Program-made: the position numbers and the translations under genes
Assembly (NCBI GenBank): GCA_946409145.1
Contig: CAMJVA010000020.1
Location: forward strand, 1 to 13,155
Direction of reading: 5' to 3'
From: an uncultured Enterococcus sp.
GTDB lineage: Bacteria > Bacillota > Bacilli > Lactobacillales > Enterococcaceae
DNA length: 13,155 nt
Notes under the pieces: generated by a model
Database searches by the model: none
The model's input: the letters and a program-made list of their open reading frames with translations, nothing else
What the model was told of the DNA's origin: nothing
Part shown: piece after piece, positions 5,730-12,147 of the stretch
Numbering within the stretch: position 1 is the stretch's first letter
Layout: every line of letters starts with the position of its first letter

Positions 5730-6989
5730 ATGAAAACTTTAACCTCAGGGGTTTATTTACACCTTTTACCAGAAAAAAAATATAAAACAATTCGCATTAA
5801 TATCCGTTTTTCACAAGTTTTACGAGAAGATAATAGTACGTTACGGACGTTATTGGCTAGTGTTTTAGAGACGAATGCTAAAAATTATCCTACACAACGC
5901 CACGTTTCTCAAGTATTAGCTGATTTATATGGGGCAAGTTTTGGAATTAATGTGGGAAAAAAAGGAACCAGACACATTGTGACCGTCAGTATGAATTTGG
6001 TGAATGATAAATTTTTAACAGAAAAAAATATTACTCAAAAGGCCATTTCCTTTTTAAAAGAAATGCTTTTTGCTCCTAATATTACGAATGATTTATTTCA
6101 TGAAGAGACTTTTTTACGGGAAAAGGAAAATTTATTAAGTTATTTAAAGAGTGTTTATGAAGATAAACAAACTTATTCTTCTTTAGAACTACAAAAATTA
6201 TATTTTAAAGATCCAGCTCAAGGAATTCCTAGCTTTGGTTTAAAAAAACAGCTAGAAAAAGTCACAAATGCCCAATTAGTAGAGGCTTATACTGAAATGA
6301 TTGAAGAAGATAAAGTAGATATTTTAGTCGTGGGAGACGTGACAGAAGAAGAGATGGTTTCTTTATTTAGTGAATTTCCTTTTAAGGAACGGGAAGAAGC
6401 CATTGAAAAAGTAACTTACCAACAAGAATTTTCCCCTGTTATTCGGGAAAAACAAGAGCGACAAGAAATTAGTCAAGCTAAATTAAATCTCGCTTACCGG
6501 GTTAAAAGTAGTTCTGTCAGTGAAGATTATTTTACTGCAGTCATTTTTAATGGTTTATTTGGAGGCTTTCCTCATTCAAAATTATTTTTAAATGTCCGGG
6601 AAAAAGAAAGTCTCGCTTATTATGCTTCCTCTAGCTTAGATACTTTTAGAAGTTATTTAAGTGTTCAAACGGGCATTGAAGGAAAAAATCGCGATCATGT
6701 GCTTCATTTAATAACAGAACAGTTAGAAAGTTTGCAAAGAGGAGAAATTAGTGACTTAGAGTTACTGCAAACTAAGGCGAACTTGAAAAACCAATTTCTC
6801 ATGACTCAAGATTCTCCTCAAGGACAAATGGAGCTTTATTTCCGCCAAGTCTTTTTAAATGAATGTATCACTGAAGAGATGTGGCTTGAGAAATTAGAGG
6901 CAGTGACTGTGGAAGATGTGAGCCAGTATGCTAAAGATGTTCGTTTAGAAAGTATTTATTTTTTGGAAGGAGTCACTCATGAGAATTAA
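5730..6989 (+). CDS. ymfF: M16-family peptidase-like protein YmfF, lacking the zinc motif
   Basis: A cytoplasmic protein of the pitrilysin/insulinase fold, equivalent to Bacillus subtilis YmfF. The segment where active members carry HxxEH (about residues 42-55, LASVLETNAKNYPT) has no His, so it is predicted not to bind zinc. The second M16 half keeps the Arg and Tyr pair in NVREKESLAYY (R290, Y297/Y298), which in M16 heterodimers helps hold substrate. It probably pairs with YmfH, which carries the zinc site, as in other two-subunit M16 enzymes. The start is the ATG at 5730, 8 nt after AAGGAG; an upstream in-frame GTG at 5721 overlaps that ribosome site and is rejected. The protein has 419 aa. 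Its end overlaps the start of ymfH by 11 nt, which favours coupled translation. The substrate is unknown. Confidence 0.88.
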   Translation: MKTLTSGVYLHLLPEKKYKTIRINIRFSQVLREDNSTLRTLLASVLETNAKNYPTQRHVSQVLADLYGASFGINVGKKGTRHIVTVSMNLVNDKFLTEKNITQKAISFLKEMLFAPNITNDLFHEETFLREKENLLSYLKSVYEDKQTYSSLELQKLYFKDPAQGIPSFGLKKQLEKVTNAQLVEAYTEMIEEDKVDILVVGDVTEEEMVSLFSEFPFKEREEAIEKVTYQQEFSPVIREKQERQEISQAKLNLAYRVKSSSVSEDYFTAVIFNGLFGGFPHSKLFLNVREKESLAYYASSSLDTFRSYLSVQTGIEGKNRDHVLHLITEQLESLQRGEISDLELLQTKANLKNQFLMTQDSPQGQMELYFRQVFLNECITEEMWLEKLEAVTVEDVSQYAKDVRLESIYFLEGVTHEN

Positions 6990-8277
6990 TTATCCTACCT
7001 TACAAGAAACAGTCCTTGAAGAAACTTTAGAAAATGGTTTAAAAGTCGTGTTAGTTCCAAAACCTGGTTTTCAAAAAACATACGGGCTATTTACGACTAA
7101 TTATGGGTCCATTGATGAAACTTTTGTTCCTTTAGGTCAGAGTGAAAAAATAACAGTACCAGAAGGAATTGCGCATTTTTTAGAGCATAAATTATTTGAA
7201 AAAGAAGACGGGGATGTTTTTCAAAAATTTTCTCAATTGGGCGCTTCAGCTAACGCTTTTACCAGTTTTACCAAAACAAGTTATTTATTTTCTGCTACAG
7301 AAAATATTTGGGAAAATTTAGAAACTTTACTTAACTTTGTGCAAGAACCGTATTTCACTGAAAAATCCGTGAATAAAGAAAAAGGAATTATTGCCCAAGA
7401 AATTAAAATGTATCAAGATGATGCTAATTGGCGACTTTTTTTCGGCGTCTTACAAAACTTATATCCTAAACATCCTTTACACATTGATATTGCTGGAACC
7501 GTTGGGAGTATTCAAGAAATTACCCCAGAGCTTTTATATAAATGTTATGAAACGTTTTATCATCCTAGTAACATGACCTTACTTGTTGTGGGAAATATTG
7601 ACCCAGACAGCTTATTAGCAAAAATTAAAGGCAACCAAGGCAGTAAAAAGTTCCCTGAAGGAAAAGAAGTGAAACGCTTTTTCCCAGTAGAAAGTGTAAA
7701 AGATATTATTGCCGAAAATTCCCTAGCTATGGATATTTTAGTGCCAAAAGTAGCCTTAGGAATTAAAAATTTTGCGCCGTTAAAAAGCAATCCTAAAGAA
7801 CAAATGAAAGATAAGTTAGTGGGAATGTTTCTTTTAGAAATTCTTTTAGGAGAAAGTTCAGCTGCTTATTTAGAACTTTATGATCAAGGATTAATTGATG
7901 ATAGCTTTGGTTTTGAATTTAATGTAGAAAGAAGTTTTTCTTTTGGAGACTTTTCAGGAGACAGTCACCAACCACAAAAATTAGTGGCCGCTTTAAAAGA
8001 CATTTTATTTACGGATAAAGCATTCAAAGAAATAACGGAAGAAAATCTTTCCCAAGGGAAAAAACAAATGCTTGGAAAATATCTTCAATCTTTAAATTCA
8101 GTGGAATATATTGCCAATCAATTTTTCCAAACTTCTGATTTAAAAGGAAACCTTTTTGAACTCCCAGAAATCATTGACAGTATTACTTTAGAAGATTTGA
8201 AAAAATTTGCTGAAGAATTTTTACAAAAAGAAAATAGCACTGTCTTTTACTTGCTACCAAAAGGAAAAGAGCAATGA
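6979..8277 (+). CDS. ymfH: M16-family zinc metallopeptidase YmfH
   Basis: The catalytic partner of the YmfF/YmfH pair. It has the inverted zinc motif HFLEH at residues 66-70 within GIAHFLEHKLFEKEDGD. A downstream Glu in GIIAQEIKMYQDD (E141, 71 residues after H70) is the expected third zinc ligand. GASANAFTSFTKTSY (88-102) is the typical following strand of the M16 active site. The inactive second half contains no zinc motif. At 432 aa it has the normal family length. There is no signal sequence, so it likely acts in the cytoplasm on peptides. GGAAGGAG lies inside the end of ymfF (6964-6971), and the stop overlaps the next start as ATGA. The family is conserved in Firmicutes next to ymfI, rodZ and pgsA; its natural substrate is not shown by the sequence. 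Confidence 0.92.
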   Translation: MRINYPTLQETVLEETLENGLKVVLVPKPGFQKTYGLFTTNYGSIDETFVPLGQSEKITVPEGIAHFLEHKLFEKEDGDVFQKFSQLGASANAFTSFTKTSYLFSATENIWENLETLLNFVQEPYFTEKSVNKEKGIIAQEIKMYQDDANWRLFFGVLQNLYPKHPLHIDIAGTVGSIQEITPELLYKCYETFYHPSNMTLLVVGNIDPDSLLAKIKGNQGSKKFPEGKEVKRFFPVESVKDIIAENSLAMDILVPKVALGIKNFAPLKSNPKEQMKDKLVGMFLLEILLGESSAAYLELYDQGLIDDSFGFEFNVERSFSFGDFSGDSHQPQKLVAALKDILFTDKAFKEITEENLSQGKKQMLGKYLQSLNSVEYIANQFFQTSDLKGNLFELPEIIDSITLEDLKKFAEEFLQKENSTVFYLLPKGKEQ

Positions 8278-9005
8278 GGCACGCTTTAGTAATGGGAGCT
8301 ACTGGGAGTATTGGAGCAGCTATTTGTGAAGAATTAGCCCAAAAAGGTTTTTCTTTATACCTTCATTATGGAGAAAATAAGGAAAAAGCGAAAAATTTAC
8401 AAAAATCTTTGGAAATTCGCTATCCTAAACAAGATTTTTTTGTGGTATCTTTAAAGATGGACAAACTTTTAGAAAATGACCTGGAAATTTTTGTAAAAAA
8501 CCTTTTTTCCTTAGATACCATTGTTTTTGCTCAAGGAAGAAGTTGGTATGGTCTTTTAAAAGAAATGCCAGAAGAAAAGATGGATGAGTTATGGAACGTT
8601 CATGTGAAAACACCCGTGTTGCTCATTCAAAAACTACAAGACAAACTTGTTCAAAATCCCTTTAGTCGCATTATTTTTGTAGGTTCTATTTATGGAAAAT
8701 CAGGCAGTGCCATGGAAGTTTTTTATAGCACGTTAAAAGGTGCCTTAGAAAGCTTTGTTAAAAGTTATGCCAAAGAAGTGGCAACTCTTGGCTTGACGGT
8801 GAATCTCATTGCTCCAGGAGCCATAAAAACAGGATTGTTAAAAGATTTTACCCAAGATGAATTAGAAAATTTAACCTTGGAAATTCCTCTTTTACGCCTA
8901 GGAAAACCAGAAGAAATTGCGTATTTTGTGGGAGTTTGTGCAAGTGAAAAAGCTAGCTATTTAACTGGAAGCATTCAATATGTAACTGGTGGCTGGTTAA
9001 ATTAA
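8274..9005 (+). CDS. ymfI: Short-chain dehydrogenase/reductase YmfI (FabG-like)
   Basis: A 243-aa classical SDR. The NAD(P)-binding motif GATGSIG is at residues 8-14. The catalytic set is S138 (VGSIYG), Y151 and K155 (YSTLK), with N108 as the likely fourth residue, so it should be active. PGAIKTG (181-187) and the C-terminal LTGSIQYVTGGW match 3-oxoacyl-ACP reductase-like members. The usual NNAG strand reads VFAQG (84-88), a departure from true FabG seen in this subgroup. The location between ymfH and rodZ, rather than in a fatty acid cluster, supports YmfI over FabG. It overlaps ymfH by 4 nt (ATGA), so translation is probably coupled. The substrate is unknown. Confidence 0.88.
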   Translation: MRHALVMGATGSIGAAICEELAQKGFSLYLHYGENKEKAKNLQKSLEIRYPKQDFFVVSLKMDKLLENDLEIFVKNLFSLDTIVFAQGRSWYGLLKEMPEEKMDELWNVHVKTPVLLIQKLQDKLVQNPFSRIIFVGSIYGKSGSAMEVFYSTLKGALESFVKSYAKEVATLGLTVNLIAPGAIKTGLLKDFTQDELENLTLEIPLLRLGKPEEIAYFVGVCASEKASYLTGSIQYVTGGWLN

Positions 9006-9024
9006 ACCACAAGGAGGATGCCTC

Positions 9025-9906
9025 ATGGCTGAAATCGGTGATATTTTAAAGGAAGCCCGAAAAAATAAAGGTTATACTTTAGATGACTTACAGCAAATCA
9101 CCAAAATTCAACGACGTTACTTAGAAAATATCGAAGACAACGATTTTTCCGCCTTACCAGGTGATTTTTATCTTCGCAGTTTTGTGGAGCAGTATGCCAT
9201 TGCCTGCGATCTTGATCCAAAACCACTTTTAGCTAGTCTTAAAGGTGAAAAAGTAGATTTAAAAGTAGAGAAAAAAGCCGTAGATGCTGTAGAATCTATT
9301 GATTATTCTCGAAAAAATTTACGTCAAGATCAACATAAATCCCCTAAAAATAAAAAAAATTGGCCAGTCATTATTTTAACTACTTTGGCACTTTTAATTA
9401 TTATGGGCGTTTTAGTGGTAACTATAAAAGATCGGAAAAATAATCCAGTGATTTCCCGTCCCCCAGCAGTGATTGTGAATTCCACTGAAGAAAGTACCGT
9501 GGCCACTTCAGAAAGTGTTACTGAAAGTACTGTAGAAAGCACCGTGGAAAGTACGACAGAAAGTTCTGCTGCAAAAAGTGAATTTGTCATTGATTCAAGT
9601 ACTAATTCTAATATTAATATGACCTTAAAAAATGTCACTGATCCAGTTACCTTTGACTTTACTGGAGTGAATGGTCCTTGTTGGATTGGGATTATTGTGA
9701 ATGGTAATTATATTTATCAACACACTTTACAAGAAGCAGAAACCGTTTCTACAGCGTTACCTCAAGGAGCCACAAGTGCCAAAATTGTTTTAGGGGCAGC
9801 GGGGAATGTAACCATTAAAGCTAATGGACAAGAGATGAAATTCAGTGAAGAAACTTTAGGACAAGTCACTAGAAATCTTGAATTAAATTTACAGTACCAA
9901 CCATAA
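9025..9906 (+). CDS. rodZ: RodZ-like protein (YmfM): helix-turn-helix, membrane anchor, extracellular DUF4115 domain
   Basis: A bitopic membrane protein of 293 aa linking the cell-shape/elongation machinery to the inner face of the membrane. A RodZ-type HTH domain covers about residues 1-72 (IGDILKEARKNKGYTLDDL; IQRRYLENIEDNDFSALPG). A basic stretch (97-112) precedes one transmembrane helix at about 113-133. An extracellular Ser/Thr/Glu-rich linker follows (153-186), built from short EST/ESV repeats, then a C-terminal beta-rich DUF4115 domain (about 197-293) with PCWIGIIVNG. The HTH of this family binds MreB-type proteins rather than acting as a plain repressor, according to work in other bacteria. 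AAGGAGG at 9011-9017 sets the ATG at 9025; the ATG at 9018 is out of frame. It lies 19 nt after ymfI and just before the pgsA leader. Confidence 0.92.
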   Translation: MAEIGDILKEARKNKGYTLDDLQQITKIQRRYLENIEDNDFSALPGDFYLRSFVEQYAIACDLDPKPLLASLKGEKVDLKVEKKAVDAVESIDYSRKNLRQDQHKSPKNKKNWPVIILTTLALLIIMGVLVVTIKDRKNNPVISRPPAVIVNSTEESTVATSESVTESTVESTVESTTESSAAKSEFVIDSSTNSNINMTLKNVTDPVTFDFTGVNGPCWIGIIVNGNYIYQHTLQEAETVSTALPQGATSAKIVLGAAGNVTIKANGQEMKFSEETLGQVTRNLELNLQYQP

Positions 9907-9937
9907 GAGGCTGAATTAAAAGTGGTTAGCTCTAAGA
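9903..9937 (+). repeat. 35-bp direct repeat, copy A (begins in the rodZ stop codon)
   Basis: The segment starting ATAAGAGGCTGAATTAAA recurs at 10026-10060, 123 bp downstream, with 5 differences in 35. Each copy can fold with AGAG(G)CTGA pairing to TNAGCTCT; the one changed pair is G-U here and G-C in copy B. Confidence 0.8.
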
Positions 9938-9953
9938 AATAAGGAGAACAAGC

Positions 9954-9999
9954 CGAAAATAGTTTTTCATATTTTCGTGATTATTTGACTTATGTCAAA
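9954..9999. repeat. Two adjacent hairpins between the direct repeats
   Basis: CGAAAATA (9954-9961) pairs perfectly with TATTTTCG (9970-9977), and TTTGAC (9984-9989) pairs with GTCAAA (9994-9999). Neither has a long T-run, so they are not typical terminators. Together with the flanking direct repeats they form a structured leader before pgsA. Confidence 0.6.
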
Positions 10000-10025
10000 G
10001 GAGTTACTTTTAAATCGCCGTTTAA

Positions 10026-10060
10026 ATAAGAGGCTGAATTAAACGTAGTCAGCTCTAAGA
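10026..10060 (+). repeat. 35-bp direct repeat, copy B
   Basis: Partner of the copy at 9903-9937. Its hairpin is fully Watson-Crick (CTGA with TCAG) apart from the same bulged G. It is followed directly by the module shared with the prs-mscL repeat. Confidence 0.8.
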
Positions 10061-10064
10061 TAGT

Positions 10065-10114
10065 TGAATATTGTCTAGTCAGACGAGCTGGTTCAGCTTT
10101 TCTTATAAAAATAG
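10065..10114. repeat. Modular intergenic repeat, copy 2 (short form, before pgsA)
   Basis: 10065-10093 matches 2717-2745 at 21 of 29 positions, and 10083-10114 matches 2824-2855 at 29 of 32. Copy 1 has two ACGAGCT heptamers 89 bp apart, while this copy has one (10083-10089), as if an 89-bp unit were gained or lost between them. It ends in an AGCTG-GTT-CAGCT hairpin with TTTT, and stops 19 nt before pgsA. Confidence 0.75.
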
Positions 10115-10133
10115 TTATAAAGGAGTAGTTGAG

Positions 10134-10715
10134 ATGAATCTTCCCAATAAACTAACTGTGATTCGCATTTGTATGATTCCTATTTTTATTATTCTAGCAG
10201 TGGTGCCCATGGATCTTGGGACTATTTCTGCTTTAGGCACGGAATTACCTGTGGCACAACTGATTGCCTGTGTGATTTTTGCCCTGGCGTCTATTACCGA
10301 TTGGTTAGACGGAAAAATTGCCAGAGCGAGACATTTAATTACTAATTTTGGTAAATTTGCTGATCCTTTAGCTGACAAAATGTTAGTCATGACGGCATTT
10401 ATTATTTTAGTAGGTATGGGAAAAGTTCCAAGTTGGGTGGCAGCGATTATTATTTGCCGGGAGTTAGCTGTTACTGGATTACGGTTGCTCTTAGTGGAAG
10501 AAAGTGGCGAAGTATTGGCAGCAGCTTGGCCGGGAAAAATTAAAACCGCGACACAAATGTTTGCGATTATTTTTCTTTTACTTAATAATATGCCCTTTTC
10601 AGCTGTGGGCCTTCCAGTAGATAAAATTTTACTTTACGCATGTTTATTCTTCACTGTTTATTCTGGGGTGGATTATTTCATGAAAAACAAAAATATTTTT
10701 AAAGGTTCTATGTAA
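10134..10715 (+). CDS. pgsA: CDP-diacylglycerol-glycerol-3-phosphate 3-phosphatidyltransferase
   Basis: An integral membrane enzyme that makes phosphatidylglycerol phosphate from CDP-diacylglycerol and glycerol-3-phosphate, the committed step to phosphatidylglycerol and cardiolipin. The CDP-alcohol phosphotransferase motif D-x2-DG-x2-AR-x8-G-x3-D-x3-D is complete: D56, D59, G60, A63, R64, G73, D77, D81. Several hydrophobic helices are visible (about 10-30, 38-56, 83-98, 101-121, 141-153 and 163-183). The ATG at 10134 follows AAAGGAG (10119-10125) by 8 nt and gives 193 aa, the normal length. An in-frame upstream TTG at 10071 would add 21 residues encoded by the repeat and is rejected. No strong promoter is seen in the leader, so it is likely expressed from the ymfF operon through the repeat. 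A strong terminator follows. Confidence 0.95.
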   Translation: MNLPNKLTVIRICMIPIFIILAVVPMDLGTISALGTELPVAQLIACVIFALASITDWLDGKIARARHLITNFGKFADPLADKMLVMTAFIILVGMGKVPSWVAAIIICRELAVTGLRLLLVEESGEVLAAAWPGKIKTATQMFAIIFLLLNNMPFSAVGLPVDKILLYACLFFTVYSGVDYFMKNKNIFKGSM

Positions 10716-10725
10716 ATTAAAAAGC

Positions 10726-10760
10726 AAAGAGTGAGACAAATTTTTTGTCTCACTCTTTTC
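10726..10760 (+). terminator. Rho-independent terminator after pgsA
   Basis: A perfect 15-bp stem (10726-10740 with 10744-10758) has a TTT loop and a short T-rich end. The A-rich left flank makes it possibly active on both strands. It ends the operon and leaves only 32 nt before the cinA ATG. Confidence 0.88.
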
Positions 10761-10790
10761 AAATTTTGCGTATGTTTAAAGGAGAAGACA

Positions 10791-12032
10791 ATGAAAGCAG
10801 AAATTATTGCTGTGGGAACAGAAATTTTAATGGGGCAAATCGTTAACACGAATGCTACTTATTTAAGTCAGCAATTAAATGAGTTAGGTTTTGATTTATT
10901 CCATGAAAGTGTTGTTGGTGACAATGAAAGTCGCCTTTTAGAAAGTTTAACTTTAGGAGAAAAAAGAAGCGATTTAATTATTTTAACAGGAGGACTAGGG
11001 CCCACTGAAGATGATTTAACCAAACAAACAGTGGCTAAATTTTTAGCACTTCCTTTAGAAGAAGACGCTGCAACACGAAAAAAAATCGAAGAGTATTTTC
11101 AATTTAGCGGCAAAACCTTAACGAAGAATAATTATCTTCAAGCTTTAACTATTCAAGGGGGGATTCCTTTAGACAATGAGGCAGGTCTTGCTGTAGGCAC
11201 CTTCATTACTCAAGGGGCCACTAGCTTTTTACTTCTTCCTGGACCTCCTTTTGAGCTCAAGACGATGTTTGAGAAAAAAGTAAAACCTTTATTGTTAAAA
11301 TTATTTCCCTTAAAACATCATTTATTTTCCGAAGTGCTTCGTTTTTATGGCATTGGAGAGTCCCAATTAGCTGCCCGTTTAGAAGCTTTAATTGCCGAAC
11401 AAGAAAATCCCACCATTGCGACTTACGCCAAACCTCAAGAAGTAACGGTGCGAGTAACAGGAAGTTCTGAGGATTTAGATGAGGCCAAAATCTTAGTCGC
11501 CCGAACGAAAGAAAAAATTTTACAAGTAGCAGGAGAATTTTATTATGGTTCCGGGGAAGAGTTATCTTTAGAAAAAGTGGTCGTAGAACTTCTTAAGGAA
11601 AGAAAAGCGACAGTGACAGGAGCTGAAAGTTTAACAGGAGGTTTATTTCAAACCACTTTAACAGACGTTTCTGGCGCATCTGAAGTTTTTCCAGGAGGAT
11701 TTGTCACCTATTTACCAGAAGTGAAAGAACAGCTTTTAAAGGTGAAAAAAGAAACCATTGAAAAATACGGGGTAGTCAGTGAACCAGTAGCCAAGGAAAT
11801 GGCAGAAGGAGCGCGGAAAAAATTAGGAACGGATTTTGCTTTAAGTTTTACTGGAGTAGCTGGACCAGAAAAATTAGAAGGTCACGTTCCTGGAACGGTG
11901 TGGATTGGACTCGCTCAAAAAGGAGAAAAACCCGTGGCTCATTTATATCACTTTAACCGAGATCGGTGGTATATTAGACATCACGCTGTGAAAGAAGGAC
12001 TAGATTTATTGCGGCGAGAACTTTTAAAATAA
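10791..12032 (+). CDS. cinA: Competence/damage-inducible protein CinA (two-domain form)
   Basis: A 413-aa cytoplasmic protein. The N-terminal domain (about 1-170) is MoCF/MogA-like (COG1058), with EIIAVGTEIL at 4-13, TGGLGPTEDDLTK at 66-78 and LLPGPPFELK at 148-157. Related CinA proteins hydrolyse ADP-ribose or pyrophosphates. The C-terminal domain (about 258-413) is a PncC-type NMN amidohydrolase domain with AESLTGG (278-284), VTYLPEVK (305-312, K312 a likely catalytic Lys) and SFTGVAGPE (352-360). Activity was not judged. The ATG at 10791 follows AAAGGAG. An upstream in-frame ATT/ATG-type extension would run through the terminator stem and is rejected. It sits between the pgsA terminator and recA, as in streptococci and other Firmicutes, where cinA-recA are induced in competence. 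No clear promoter is visible in the short gap. Confidence 0.93.
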   Translation: MKAEIIAVGTEILMGQIVNTNATYLSQQLNELGFDLFHESVVGDNESRLLESLTLGEKRSDLIILTGGLGPTEDDLTKQTVAKFLALPLEEDAATRKKIEEYFQFSGKTLTKNNYLQALTIQGGIPLDNEAGLAVGTFITQGATSFLLLPGPPFELKTMFEKKVKPLLLKLFPLKHHLFSEVLRFYGIGESQLAARLEALIAEQENPTIATYAKPQEVTVRVTGSSEDLDEAKILVARTKEKILQVAGEFYYGSGEELSLEKVVVELLKERKATVTGAESLTGGLFQTTLTDVSGASEVFPGGFVTYLPEVKEQLLKVKKETIEKYGVVSEPVAKEMAEGARKKLGTDFALSFTGVAGPEKLEGHVPGTVWIGLAQKGEKPVAHLYHFNRDRWYIRHHAVKEGLDLLRRELLK

Positions 12033-12036
12033 AAAA

Positions 12037-12048
12037 GAATATTTGTTC
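12037..12048. promoter_or_regulatory. LexA (DinR) operator upstream of recA
   Basis: GAATATTTGTTC fits the Gram-positive SOS box GAAC-N4-GTTC with one mismatch. From memory, the B. subtilis recA box has the same T at that position (GAAT-N4-GTTC). It lies 8 nt upstream of the recA -35 hexamer, immediately after the cinA stop. Confidence 0.75.
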
Positions 12049-12056
12049 TATTTTTC

Positions 12057-12085
12057 TTGCTTTTTTTCTTCGGCTTCGATAAAAT
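12057..12085 (+). promoter_or_regulatory. Sigma-A promoter of recA
   Basis: TTGCTT (12057-12062) and TAAAAT (12080-12085) are 17 nt apart, giving a leader of about 55 nt. No terminator with a convincing stem separates cinA from recA, so read-through from cinA is also possible. Confidence 0.7.
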
Positions 12086-12147
12086 AGACAAGTAGCTTAA
12101 ATGAAATGATTCAACAGATAGAGTAGTAAAAATAAGGAGGAATTTGT

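Noticed and set aside
9954..9977. Hairpin after rodZ as a terminator
   Set aside because: The 8-bp stem is AT-rich and not followed by a T-run.
9984..10013. TTGACT (9985-9990) as the -35 of a pgsA promoter
   Set aside because: It is one arm of a hairpin and the hexamer 17 nt downstream (TTTTAA) matches the -10 consensus poorly.
10071..10133. 21-residue N-terminal extension of PgsA
   Set aside because: It is encoded by the repeat element and hairpin, and ATG 10134 has a good ribosome site and matches the family start.
10731..10790. 20-residue N-terminal extension of CinA
   Set aside because: It would begin inside the terminator stem; ATG 10791 has AAAGGAG and the family start MKAEIIAVGTE.
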